A stretch of DNA of 64,000 nt. Origin: Gammaproteobacteria bacterium (lineage in GTDB: Bacteria > Pseudomonadota > Gammaproteobacteria > Pseudomonadales > Pseudohongiellaceae). Every line of letters starts with the position of its first letter. The first letter of the stretch is position 1. The DNA lies in NCBI GenBank assembly GCA_021773355.1, contig JAJFKE010000038.1, positions 248,001 through 312,000 of the forward strand, given 5' to 3'. The position numbers were made by a program, and so were the translations under genes. Shown piece by piece: positions 33,284 to 41,680 of this stretch. The notes under the pieces were generated by a model that saw only the letters and a list, made by a program, of their open reading frames with translations, was not told the origin of the DNA and searched no databases.

Positions 33284-33340
33284 ACTAGTTTTACCTTTAT
33301 GTTCTTAGACAAATTCGTATCCGCTGCTGTTCGTATTGCG

Positions 33341-34669
33341 CTAACCCTTTTCGCGATACAAGTCATCACGGCGCAGTGACAGTGACCAGGGTTTCCGACT
33401 CTTGCACGCCAATATTTGATACAAACCTGTGCTTCCCTGGGTAAAATAATGGGCTGAGCCGGTCATGTATAAGCACCACAGACGATAGGTCGGGTATCCG
33501 ACAAGCCGGACTGCCTTGTCCCTCGCGGCTTCAAGTCTGTTAACCCAATGGCGCAGGGTCATCGCATAGTGGGGACGCAGGGCCTCTGTATCCAGAATTT
33601 CCAGGGACTGTTTTTCCATGGCGGCAGTGACATCACTGACACGTGCCAGTTCGCCATCTGGAAAAATATGTTCATTTATAAAGCGTGTCACCGGCGTATC
33701 GAGCCATCCGGTATCATTAGTAATTCCATGGTTTAGAAACAAACCGTCCGGCTTCAACAAACGCCATACGGTGCGAAAATAGACAGGGAAATTTGCTATT
33801 CCTATATGCTCGAACATGCCGACACTGACAATTCTGTCATACTGCTCATCACCATCGAGATCCCTATAATCGCGTAGTTCAAATTTAACCTGCCCCTCTA
33901 AACCCAGTTCTCTGGACCGGGCCACCGCATAATTGTACTGTTCTTGACTCAGGGTAATTGCATGGACCTCAACTCCATAGTTTCGTGCTGCCCAAAATGC
34001 CAACCCGCCCCAGCCGCAACCGATATCGAGTAATTTTTGTCCTTCAGCCAAACGCAGTTTGCGGCAAATGTAGTCCAGCTTATCTCGCTGGGCCTCTGCC
34101 AGCGGCTGATTCTGTTCGGAAAAGTAGGGGCAGGAATAAACCATTTCCGGGTCCAGAAAAAGGCGATAGAAGTCGTTATGCACGTCATAATGGTGTGAAA
34201 TACTTTTCCTGGAATTGCTGCTTCTGCGTGATCCGGCTTTCGAAGATTGTGACTTATTGTTGTCCCTGTTTATTACAGAGGCTAGCCGAAAAATTTTGCT
34301 GCGCTCGAATAAACTAAATTTTCTGGCTTGCAGATAGTCAATAAGCTCGAAGAGCTTTTCCAGGTCACCTTCTCCATCCACATCTCCGCACAAATGGGCT
34401 TCAGCCAGACGATTTAAATTTCTGTTTAAAAGCAATTCTTTTAAAGGGTAGCTCTGCCTGAATACCAATGTGAAAGTTGCGTCGCTTTCACCAATAACGA
34501 GTTCATCATTCCACAAGCGGATAGCTACGGGCCCCCGATATTCTTTAAATATAATTTGCAATACGTTCCGGAAGGAACATAAGTTTTTGTTTTCCAGTGG
34601 AAATCTATGCATATCTACAAGCTGACTTGACACATCCATATTGGATTTTTCTGCGCCTGTATTTCTCAT
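33341..34669 (-). CDS. cfa: Cyclopropane-fatty-acyl-phospholipid synthase
   Basis: 442 residues. N-terminal lipid-binding domain (about 1-135), a Ser/Lys-rich linker (138-157), then HHYDVHNDFY and the AdoMet-binding motif LDIGCGWGG (214-222), SVGMFEHIG and a C-terminal aromatic/catalytic region. The enzyme methylenates cis double bonds of membrane phospholipid acyl chains, a stationary-phase and acid/metal stress adaptation. Length is slightly above E. coli Cfa (382) because of the N-terminus and linker. AGGA lies 11 bases before the ATG. It follows the PilZ gene and may be driven from promoter P3; it competes for the same substrate bonds as the cis/trans isomerase at 11424-13715. Confidence 0.9.
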   Translation of the reverse strand: MRNTGAEKSNMDVSSQLVDMHRFPLENKNLCSFRNVLQIIFKEYRGPVAIRLWNDELVIGESDATFTLVFRQSYPLKELLLNRNLNRLAEAHLCGDVDGEGDLEKLFELIDYLQARKFSLFERSKIFRLASVINRDNNKSQSSKAGSRRSSNSRKSISHHYDVHNDFYRLFLDPEMVYSCPYFSEQNQPLAEAQRDKLDYICRKLRLAEGQKLLDIGCGWGGLAFWAARNYGVEVHAITLSQEQYNYAVARSRELGLEGQVKFELRDYRDLDGDEQYDRIVSVGMFEHIGIANFPVYFRTVWRLLKPDGLFLNHGITNDTGWLDTPVTRFINEHIFPDGELARVSDVTAAMEKQSLEILDTEALRPHYAMTLRHWVNRLEAARDKAVRLVGYPTYRLWCLYMTGSAHYFTQGSTGLYQILACKSRKPWSLSLRRDDLYREKG

Positions 34670-34827
34670 ATTAACAACGTTCCTACTTTCGTTAGTTCAA
34701 ACTCTCGCTTCGCTGCTACCTACGCAACATCAGTAGTTACACCGCGCAATATTGATATTGCGCACACTTGATAATAATCTGTTCAACTCCCCTCGCCCGA
34801 TTTCAGAAGCAAAGACAGAGCAATTCG

Positions 34828-35142
34828 CTAAGCAGTCTGCTTTACTAATTCCAGGATTCTATGCGCAAAACCAGGGTCAAAATCTACCCACATTAAACCA
34901 ACGCTATTAAGCTCTTGGTGCACAACCAGTGCCTTGAAGACATAATTTTCAGGTTGAGCATCTTGATGCTGATCAATTGATACGCTTACCAGAGAGTTAT
35001 TGGGCAGATCATAAATTCTACCTTTCAGTGACAAACCTTCGGCGCCAAAGTCACCCGTCTCGTACCAACCTAAGTCCTTATTTCCCTTGCGGAGAGAGAC
35101 GTTTAAACATATTGGTATGCGTAACCCCTTACGATGTTCCAT
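34828..35142 (-). CDS. PilZ-domain protein
   Basis: 104 residues. RKGLRIP near the start and GDFGAEGLSLKG at about 29-40 fit the PilZ signature (RxxxR and a D/N-x-S/A-xxG motif), which binds cyclic di-GMP at a beta-barrel; the motif is degenerate, since the usual Ser is Ala or Gly here, so binding is uncertain. AGGAGG lies 4 bases before the ATG. It is the first gene after the MerR-type promoter P3 and precedes cfa by 158 bases. A link between cyclic di-GMP and a metal/oxygen-responsive membrane regulon is possible but inferred. Confidence 0.65.
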   Translation of the reverse strand: MEHRKGLRIPICLNVSLRKGNKDLGWYETGDFGAEGLSLKGRIYDLPNNSLVSVSIDQHQDAQPENYVFKALVVHQELNSVGLMWVDFDPGFAHRILELVKQTA

Positions 35143-35204
35143 GCGACCTCCTGTAAGAATTTCTTACTCTGTTGCTGCCCTTGTGAGATTTTGATCAAGG
35201 ATTG

Positions 35205-35235
35205 AGCTTAAGCCCATGAGTGGAGCACAAGTCAA
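35205..35235 (-). promoter_or_regulatory. MerR-type promoter P3 (PilZ/cfa)
   Basis: Minus strand: -35 TTGACT (35235-35230), 19-base spacer, -10 TAAGCT (35210-35205), about 62 bases before the PilZ ATG. Confidence 0.6.
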
Positions 35236-35273
35236 GATGAGAGTTGGTAAATTGAAGTTTTTGCTTTACTTGA

Positions 35274-35287
35274 TTGACCCAGGTCAA
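35274..35287 (-). promoter_or_regulatory. Fnr-like palindrome upstream of P3
   Basis: TTGACC-CA-GGTCAA, a perfect palindrome matching TTGAY-N4-RTCAA. Its near edge is 38 bases upstream of the P3 -35 box, almost exactly the distance found at P1 (39 bases). Confidence 0.4.
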
Positions 35288-35436
35288 GTACCAATGCTGG
35301 CGCATGCAGCGAAAGAAAGAAGGTGAATTTTATCTAACCATCATTAACCGACTTGTAATTCACGAACTATGGCTGTTTGAACTTACATGTAGGAATCTAG
35401 GGTCAAAAACTATGCTGAACCGTCTGGTCACGAATA

Positions 35437-36666
35437 TCAAGTTGATGCACTTTTCGATAGTATTAGCTTGATCCCTATGGGCGCCACTATAGTTGTCAAA
35501 ATAACCACAATCACAATGGCGGAGAATAAATTATCCACTAGAAGGGATGGGCTCTCTTCCGCGATGAAAAGACCGGAATCCAAGGCAATGCCGGCAATAA
35601 TTAGGCCCACAGCACCTCTTGCATTCATGCCCAAGCCTACCGCCCAGGCATCACGCGATGAAAATCCCAGTAGCCGCGCAGGAATTGCTGCTCCAAACAG
35701 TTTCCCGAAGAATGCCAAGCCAACGAGCAGTAACAAGAATACTGGAACCTCTGTTATTGCCGAGACATTTAGCTCAATACCAATCGATGCAAAAAATATG
35801 GGAGCAAGAAATCCAGTTGTGATGGCGCTAAGCTTGCTGTGTAAATCCTTGTAGACTTTCTTGCTGATGGTGTGTCTTCCAAAAAATAGACCTGCTGCGA
35901 ACGCACCAAGAATGAAATGCAAGCCGAGAAGTTCAGCGAGAACAGCAAAAACCGCACCAGCGAGCAGGAGAAAACTAAACACCATTTCTTCAACTTTTAG
36001 GCTCGCGGCATATCGTGCTAACGGCGGCATTATGTATTTGCCCACTAAAAAAATGATTACCAAAAACGTCACGACTTTCAATAGAATCAAAGACAGAACG
36101 GAGTAATCCGGCAATTGACCAGTGTTGATTATCGCAATTAGAACACTGAGCAAGATCAGGCTCAGAAAATCATCGAATACCGCCGCAGATACGACCAGTC
36201 TCCCGATACTGGAATGCAGCATATCGATATCCATGAACATCTTGATGGTGACCGGGACCGCTGTGATCGCCAACGCTGTTCCTACAAACAATGACTGAGC
36301 AAAATGCAATTCGCTTTCGGGTAACCAGAGCCAGCCCACATAGAAACCACTAGCCAGCGGAAGCAACATGGCAGTGACTGCGATAACTAGCCCCTTATAA
36401 CTGGATTCAACAAGATCACTTGGGCGCATTTCGAATCCACCAAGTAGCATGAGAAAGAAGATACCTAAATCCGCCAACGCCATAAGGTGATGGTCACTGG
36501 AAAGTTCAAAAGAGAAAACTTGACTGCCTAGTTCCGCCGCAACTATCCCTAATACGATCCCAGCTAGCAGCTCGCCTACTAGAACAGGCTGACCGAACCT
36601 GGACGCGATGGCCCCACACACTCGCGTTGCGATTAACAGGATAAGCACTATCCAGAGAGTTTCCAT
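35437..36666 (-). CDS. Cation:proton antiporter (CPA2/Kef type)
   Basis: 409 residues with about 12-13 transmembrane helices. The layout of Na+/H+ exchanger-domain proteins is visible: FGQPVLVGELLAGIVLG, LFVGTALAITAVPVTIKMFMDI, VSAAVFDDFLSLILLSV (ion-binding region with adjacent Asp residues) and LGMNARGAVGLIIAGIAL. No TrkA-N domain is attached, unlike KefB/C. It would exchange Na+ or K+ for protons at the inner membrane. ATG 36666 is preferred over a TTG 15 bases upstream. It is the last gene of the copper ATPase/cupredoxin run on the minus strand. Confidence 0.85.
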   Translation of the reverse strand: METLWIVLILLIATRVCGAIASRFGQPVLVGELLAGIVLGIVAAELGSQVFSFELSSDHHLMALADLGIFFLMLLGGFEMRPSDLVESSYKGLVIAVTAMLLPLASGFYVGWLWLPESELHFAQSLFVGTALAITAVPVTIKMFMDIDMLHSSIGRLVVSAAVFDDFLSLILLSVLIAIINTGQLPDYSVLSLILLKVVTFLVIIFLVGKYIMPPLARYAASLKVEEMVFSFLLLAGAVFAVLAELLGLHFILGAFAAGLFFGRHTISKKVYKDLHSKLSAITTGFLAPIFFASIGIELNVSAITEVPVFLLLLVGLAFFGKLFGAAIPARLLGFSSRDAWAVGLGMNARGAVGLIIAGIALDSGLFIAEESPSLLVDNLFSAIVIVVILTTIVAPIGIKLILSKSAST

Positions 36667-36677
36667 GTAAAACTGCC

Positions 36678-36977
36678 TCAATCCTGAGTGACTGTATTAT
36701 CGTCCACTCCAATTTCAAGAATGTTATCCGCAATGTAGCAATGTGGAAGAACAACTAAATTGCCTGAATCAGGAACATTTCGAACGGCCCGATTCGCCAC
36801 GAATGAAGTAGATGTTGTGAGAAACTGTTGTTTTGTAATATCTGTTTTATTCAATGCCAGCATCCCCTCCATACCAGCCAACGTTTGATAAACGAAGGAA
36901 AGAATCAGCACAGCTACCGGGGCAGCGAAAACTACAAACGATGGAGAACACCCTTGCCTTCTTCTTTTTCTCTGCAC
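36678..36977 (-). CDS. Hypothetical membrane-anchored small protein
   Basis: About 99 residues from a GTG at 36977 (longer TTG-started versions overlap the cupredoxin gene). A basic N-terminus (QRKRRRQ) precedes one hydrophobic helix (about 12-32), then a periplasmic-looking segment with two lines of Thr/Val and one late cysteine. No family recognised and no good ribosome binding site. It fits exactly between the cupredoxin and antiporter genes (stop 11 bases before the antiporter ATG), which supports it modestly. Confidence 0.4.
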   Translation of the reverse strand: MQRKRRRQGCSPSFVVFAAPVAVLILSFVYQTLAGMEGMLALNKTDITKQQFLTTSTSFVANRAVRNVPDSGNLVVLPHCYIADNILEIGVDDNTVTQD

Positions 36978-36991
36978 ATAAGGTAAATTAT

Positions 36992-37345
36992 TTACTCTAC
37001 TAATAAAGTACCGCGGTACATTTTCATTTGGCAATTAAACTCATACTCACCTTCGGTCAGAGTCGGCAAAGTAATCGTCTTAACGGTATCGATGGGTAAT
37101 TCTTCGCTGATCTCAAGGTCTGGAAATAAAACGGTGCCCGCACAGGGATTCGAATCCTTGCGAAGAAACTGAAGAGTTGCACTCTCCCCCGCTGCCAGCT
37201 TTATCCGGGAGGGTTGATAAGTGCCATTCTCAACCACCACATTGATGGCACCATCCACCAGTTCCACTTCCTTGGCTTTGTAAAGCCAAAACCACCACAC
37301 GATTAGTAATATGAGACCTAAACCAGCAATATTTACTACGATCAT
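36992..37345 (-). CDS. Membrane-anchored cupredoxin-domain protein
   Basis: 117 residues: one N-terminal membrane anchor (about 4-22), then a beta-sandwich with YQPSRIKLAAGESATLQF, NPCAGTVLFPDLEIS and FNCQMKMYRGTLLVE. The last two blocks are where cupredoxins carry their copper ligands; here the candidates are Cys67, Cys104, Met106 and Met108 and there is no histidine, so it may hold Cu(I) through thiolate/thioether ligands rather than form a type 1 centre. AGGAG is 9 bases before the ATG. It lies 15 bases after the copper ATPase gene and could receive or deliver copper to it. Confidence 0.75.
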   Translation of the reverse strand: MIVVNIAGLGLILLIVWWFWLYKAKEVELVDGAINVVVENGTYQPSRIKLAAGESATLQFLRKDSNPCAGTVLFPDLEISEELPIDTVKTITLPTLTEGEYEFNCQMKMYRGTLLVE

Positions 37346-37360
37346 TATCCTGATCTCCTA

Positions 37361-39661
37361 TTAATGTTCCTGTGCTTTGAACAGACGCAATCGGTTGGCA
37401 TTACTCACCACGGTGAGCGAGGAAAACGCCATGGCGGCACCGGCAATCACCGGATTCATCAGCACGCCTATAACTGGATATAAAACCCCAGCAGCCACCG
37501 GCACGCCGGCGACGTTATAGATAAAGGCACCGAAGAGGTTTTGCTTGATATTTCTTAGTGTCGCCTTACTCACAGCGATGGCATCGGCAAGACCATGTAG
37601 CGAGCCTCGCATTAAGGTGATATCGGCGCTCTCAATGGCAACGTCTGTTCCTGTGCCGATTGCAAAGCCCACATTTGCCAGGGCAAGTGCGGGGGCATCG
37701 TTAATTCCGTCACCTGTCATACCGACAATTTCGTTTTGCATTTGTAGCTCGGCGACCTTATCCGCCTTTTGATCCGGCAGCACTTCGGCAAAGAATTCAG
37801 TAATATTGGCTTTTTCGGCCACCGCCTTTGCGGTATCACGGTTGTCGCCAGTCAACATAACCACACGAATGCCATTGTGTTGTAAGCGTTTTATCGCTTC
37901 TATTGAATCCTCCTTAATCGGATCAGCCACTGCTATAATCGCTGCCAATTGCTGACCAATAGCGAAGTACATAGGTGTCTTAGCCTCACTGGCAAGTGCT
38001 TGAGCTTGCTCTACATAGTCGGCAATATTTATATCGCGCTCCTTCATCAGTTTTTCGTTGCCGAAAAGCACATGTTGATTCTCAATATCTGCTTCTACAC
38101 CGTGACCTGCGATGGCGTTGAAGTTTGTTACCTTGCCGGGTGTTAATCCGCGCTCTTTTGCCGACTCAACTATCGCCAAAGCCAATGGATGCTCTGACCC
38201 CGATTCGAGACTGGCAGCCAACTGCAGTACTTTTTCTTCACTCTCATCACTAGCTACCACTATGTCAGTTACCTTTGGCGAGCCCAAAGTAATGGTGCCC
38301 GTCTTATCCAGAATCATCGCCGTGATTTTCGATGCCGTTTGCAGTGCTTCGCCATTGCGAATCAGAACACCTGCCTCCGCCGCCTTGCCAACTCCTACCA
38401 TTACCGACATGGGCGTTGCCAGTCCTAAGGCACAGGGGCAGGCGATGATTAAAACCGTGGTCGCGGAAACAATAGCCAATGCAATGGCTGGTGCCGGGCC
38501 AAAGTTTAGCCATGCCAGAGCACTGAAGACGGCTATAATCATAACGACAGGTACAAAATAGGCTGAAATAATATCGGCCAACCGCCCTATCGGTGGTTTT
38601 GAATTCTGTGCTCGCTTAACCATATTGATGATCTGCGCAAGTGCCGTATCCTTGCCTACTCGAGTAGCCTGAAAAAGAAACGAACCGGTCTTATTTAAAG
38701 TACCGGTTACCACCTCATCACCTACTCCTTTCTCGACGGGCATAGGTTCACCAGTGAGCATGGATTCATCAATGGCTGTATGCCCTTCCAATACATCCCC
38801 ATCCACGGGAATTTTTTCGCCGGGACGGACGCGAACCACATCACCCAATAGGACATCCTTGATGGGGATATCCACTTCGGCATCATCACGCACAACCCGA
38901 GCAGTTTTCGCCTGCAGGCCAATCAGGCGCTTGATAGCCTCGGAGGTCTTTCCGCGAGCCCTAACCTCAAGAGCAAGACCAAGATCAATCAGGCCAATGA
39001 TGATCGCCGTTGCCTCGAAATACACATGGCGGGCCTGCGCCGGCACCGCTTCCGGAAAAAACACAACGACCATGGAGTAAAGCCAGGCAGTGCCAGTGCC
39101 TAGCGCAATTAGTGTATCCATATTGGCGGAATGGTTAACAAACGATTTCCACGCGCCTACAAAAAAGTGTCTACCCGAGACATACAATACGCCGCCTGTC
39201 AGAATGCCCACAACCAGCCAGGCAATCCGTTCTTCATTGGTATTAACATTAACCTCGCCAGTAACCAGGGCATACAGCATTAAGGGTCCACCCAAAGCCA
39301 AGGCTATCCAGGTTTTCCTCATTAGTTTCTTGTAGTAGGCCCGGTCCGCCTCCTCCTTCGCATCCAGAGCGTCATCTTCTGAAGTCGCATTGATAGGATT
39401 GGCGCCATAACCAGCGGCTTTGACAGCCGTCACCAGCGCGTCATCAGTCACCTTACCCATCACCATTGCGGTACGTTGCGCAAAATTCATCTCGGCGTGT
39501 TCAACGCCAGGCACTGCCCTAAGCGCCTTTTCTATCTTCGTAACACAGCTTGCACAACTGACCCCTTCGATGGCTAATTCATGGTGTAACTTCAAGGAAT
39601 CATTATGATGATCACCATGGTCATGGTGATCAGACTGCATTTCGTGGTTAGACTGGCTCAT
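37361..39661 (-). CDS. copA: Copper-translocating P1B-type ATPase
   Basis: 766 residues. His-rich N-terminus (DHHDHGDHH, 11-19), one heavy-metal-associated domain with CASC (36-39), eight transmembrane helices, actuator motif TGE (303-305), the metal-path motif CPC (408-410), phosphorylation site DKTGT (452-456), the HP motif (SGSEHPLAL) and the hinge [11 protein letters not shown] with MxxSS in TM8 ([10 protein letters not shown]) defines Cu(I)/Ag(I) exporters. It pumps cytoplasmic Cu(I) to the periplasm. AGGA is upstream of the ATG. It follows merR2 by 27 bases, and both are likely transcribed from promoter P4. Confidence 0.93.
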   Translation of the reverse strand: MSQSNHEMQSDHHDHGDHHNDSLKLHHELAIEGVSCASCVTKIEKALRAVPGVEHAEMNFAQRTAMVMGKVTDDALVTAVKAAGYGANPINATSEDDALDAKEEADRAYYKKLMRKTWIALALGGPLMLYALVTGEVNVNTNEERIAWLVVGILTGGVLYVSGRHFFVGAWKSFVNHSANMDTLIALGTGTAWLYSMVVVFFPEAVPAQARHVYFEATAIIIGLIDLGLALEVRARGKTSEAIKRLIGLQAKTARVVRDDAEVDIPIKDVLLGDVVRVRPGEKIPVDGDVLEGHTAIDESMLTGEPMPVEKGVGDEVVTGTLNKTGSFLFQATRVGKDTALAQIINMVKRAQNSKPPIGRLADIISAYFVPVVMIIAVFSALAWLNFGPAPAIALAIVSATTVLIIACPCALGLATPMSVMVGVGKAAEAGVLIRNGEALQTASKITAMILDKTGTITLGSPKVTDIVVASDESEEKVLQLAASLESGSEHPLALAIVESAKERGLTPGKVTNFNAIAGHGVEADIENQHVLFGNEKLMKERDINIADYVEQAQALASEAKTPMYFAIGQQLAAIIAVADPIKEDSIEAIKRLQHNGIRVVMLTGDNRDTAKAVAEKANITEFFAEVLPDQKADKVAELQMQNEIVGMTGDGINDAPALALANVGFAIGTGTDVAIESADITLMRGSLHGLADAIAVSKATLRNIKQNLFGAFIYNVAGVPVAAGVLYPVIGVLMNPVIAGAAMAFSSLTVVSNANRLRLFKAQEH

Positions 39662-39688
39662 GGTGTGCTTCCTATCTTTTGCCTCGGA

Positions 39689-40105
39689 TTAGTGATTGTT
39701 CAGGTAATCTAGTTCTTCGATCAAATTGCAGATCATTTTATACGGCGAATCTGTGTGTGGCTGGTTGTCCCACATCAATCGAGCTACATTCATACGTTCA
39801 CGAAGAGCCGACGTCTCTTCGAGTTTTTTGTCAACCTCTTTTAACCTTTCATTCAGTAATTTCTGAACTAATTCACTGGCTTTACCGCCATTTTCAGCCT
39901 CTTTAAATATGCGCCCGATATCCTGTACTGACAGTCCTAGCTTTCTTGCCGATAGTATGAAGCGCATGCGAGTGATATGCTCCTTGTCATACTCTTTATA
40001 GCCGTTGGCTGAGTTTCGCCTTGGAACAAGATAGCCAATTCTGGTGTAATACCGAACAGTATCCGGAGTAACTTCGAGGCTGTTTGCTAGTTGATTTACA
40101 CCCAT
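39689..40105 (-). CDS. MerR-family regulator, monovalent-sensor type (merR2)
   Basis: 138 residues: winged helix (1-70, VRYYTRIGYLVPRRN), dimerisation helix (about 79-112) and C-terminal loop. Residue 77 is Ser (KASELV), aligning without gaps with CueR Ser77, the residue associated with +1 metal sensors. Only one cysteine remains, Cys126 in MICNLIEEL, aligning with CueR Cys120; the Cys112 equivalent is absent, so it is not a standard CueR. It is a paralogue of merR1 (same length core, same MxC-x-LIE end). Position directly before copA and the Ser77 both point to Cu(I)/Ag(I) sensing. AAGGAG lies 8 bases before the ATG. Confidence 0.87.
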   Translation of the reverse strand: MGVNQLANSLEVTPDTVRYYTRIGYLVPRRNSANGYKEYDKEHITRMRFILSARKLGLSVQDIGRIFKEAENGGKASELVQKLLNERLKEVDKKLEETSALRERMNVARLMWDNQPHTDSPYKMICNLIEELDYLNNH

Positions 40106-40210
40106 GTTCCTAACTCCTTCCCTTTATTGATCACAACGAAACAAGTGTCGAGAAACCGAGTCATACTACAAACCGAATAGGCCCTATGCGCCAATGAAAG
40201 CTGTCTAATT

Positions 40211-40241
40211 AGGCTACACCTATGTTCTACACGCAGGTCAA
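40211..40241 (-). promoter_or_regulatory. MerR-type promoter P4 (merR2/copA)
   Basis: Minus strand: -35 TTGACC (40241-40236), 19-base spacer, -10 TAGCCT (40216-40211), with the dyad ACCTGCGT...ACATAGGT across the spacer, 106 bases before merR2. No Fnr-like palindrome lies upstream here. Confidence 0.7.
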
Positions 40242-40276
40242 TACCATTGCCTGCCTTCGGCTTAAGTTCCTTATTG

Positions 40277-41173
40277 CTAACCATGGGAGACACCTACTAC
40301 GGTAGTGAAATAGGACGTAATACCAATGATTGCAACTGCTACCACCATCTCGACCGAGATAGAACTGCGCAGGTGTCCGACACTGATTTCCCTATCGAGG
40401 TTAGGCACAATAAAAAATTTATTTGAAGCTGCTAATAGCAGGAGTGCGGCGACTCCGATGAGTTTTAGCAACAGACTCGACCCATAGGGCGTTTGTAACA
40501 GTTCGTTGGGAGATTCCAAAATAGCTATGGCGAGGTAAGTTCCAGAGGCAATCAAAAAGCCGACTATATAAACAGCCAGCTGACCAAATCGTTCCATTAC
40601 CGAGCGCAGTATGGAGTCTCTCTCTGCCTTGAAAACAAGCAACAAGGGATACAGAGAACCTATCCACCAAGAAACTGCTACCACATGCAGAAGAATCGCA
40701 AAACGGGCGATTAAACCCAGTTCAGCCACATGACCATAGAAGGAAAAGGAGCTGCCTAATAATAGAACAATGAAACTGTAGACTAGAGCAGCACACACGA
40801 AGGCTCTCGTTTTACTTGCCGTATGGTTGTGCCAGGCCGCTAGCGGAGCCATTGCAAATACACCTATATAGCCCACCAATCTCAGCCCACACGCGTAACC
40901 AAGGCCCGATTGTGCAAGAATGCCGCCGATTTGCGCGTCGAACATTCCGCTCAGCCCAGTTTGGTTAACTCCTCCAATCTGCACCAAGAAAAATAACACT
41001 GTTGCTACGATTCCTGTGCCAGCCCCTATAATCATGTAAGCAAGGACTCTCTGCTTTATTTCTTGCTCCCGATGGACTAACAAGAAGAAACTAAAACCAC
41101 CGCCTAAAACCATTGCCATAGACAACAAAGAAAGTAGCTTTAAAACAACACTTGCCAGATCCCAAGGAGCCAT
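40277..41173 (-). CDS. copD: CopD-family copper resistance membrane protein
   Basis: 298 residues with about eight transmembrane helices. The C-terminal half (LLHVVAVSWWIGSLYPLL, ASGTYLAIAIL, YGSSLLLKLIGVAALLLLAA) is the CopD domain, which is thought to move copper across the inner membrane together with periplasmic CopC. His residues in TM helices (HVVAVSWW, HVAELG) are likely metal contacts. It starts 32 bases after copC on the same strand, as in many cop clusters. Its last codons lie close to promoter P4 of merR2. Confidence 0.85.
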   Translation of the reverse strand: MAPWDLASVVLKLLSLLSMAMVLGGGFSFFLLVHREQEIKQRVLAYMIIGAGTGIVATVLFFLVQIGGVNQTGLSGMFDAQIGGILAQSGLGYACGLRLVGYIGVFAMAPLAAWHNHTASKTRAFVCAALVYSFIVLLLGSSFSFYGHVAELGLIARFAILLHVVAVSWWIGSLYPLLLVFKAERDSILRSVMERFGQLAVYIVGFLIASGTYLAIAILESPNELLQTPYGSSLLLKLIGVAALLLLAASNKFFIVPNLDREISVGHLRSSISVEMVVAVAIIGITSYFTTVVGVSHG

Positions 41174-41205
41174 CGTAGATGTGATCCTATGCTTGCCGAC
41201 GTTGG

Positions 41206-41658
41206 TTAGTGGTCATGACTAGCTTGATGCTGGTCATCGTTCCCTGAGTGTTGATTGTGCGCAGCACTCTCTGTATTTCCATGCTCGCCTTGATGTCCCA
41301 TCATTCCAACCATGAAAGACAACTTCCCTTCCACACGATGACTGTCTGCGCCCATCACCGCCCAGGCCACGCTATACCTTCCATGCTCCAGCGTTGGTAA
41401 AGCCACAGTAAATTGATTCGATGCAGTAGCGGATGGTTTAAAATCAATTTCGACTTCCTTTTCCCCCATCGTGATTGCCACTTTTAGTAATCGTACTTCC
41501 TCGGTGAAACCCAGCTGCAAATTTTCAGGCGCTTCCATCACCATTGCGCCATCCGCTGGTGTTGCTTCTGATAAAGCAGTATGTGCGAATGAGTAGTTTG
41601 TACCGAGCACGGCCAGGCTAAGCACACAAAGTAATTTTAATAATAGTCGTTTCTTCAT
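41206..41658 (-). CDS. copC: CopC-family periplasmic copper chaperone
   Basis: 150 residues with signal peptide ending NYSFAH; the mature N-terminal histidine (HTALSEATPADGAMV) is the copper ligand that defines CopC. A beta-sandwich follows (LQLGFTEEVRLLKVAI, SVAWAVMGADSHRVEGKLSFMVG), where the DSHRVEG block supplies further ligands. An added His-rich tail (HQGEHGNTE...HNQHSGNDDQHQASHDH, about 30 residues with nine His) is unusual and could bind more metal. ATG 41658 is chosen for its GGAG 8 bases upstream. Between cusA and copD on the same strand. Confidence 0.87.
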   Translation of the reverse strand: MKKRLLLKLLCVLSLAVLGTNYSFAHTALSEATPADGAMVMEAPENLQLGFTEEVRLLKVAITMGEKEVEIDFKPSATASNQFTVALPTLEHGRYSVAWAVMGADSHRVEGKLSFMVGMMGHQGEHGNTESAAHNQHSGNDDQHQASHDH

Positions 41659-41680
41659 TTTCGTAATCTCCAGCATTGGG

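Noticed and set aside
40096..40293. 65-residue minus-strand frame upstream of merR2
   Set aside because: It spans promoter P4 and overlaps the start of merR2 in another frame; no homology.
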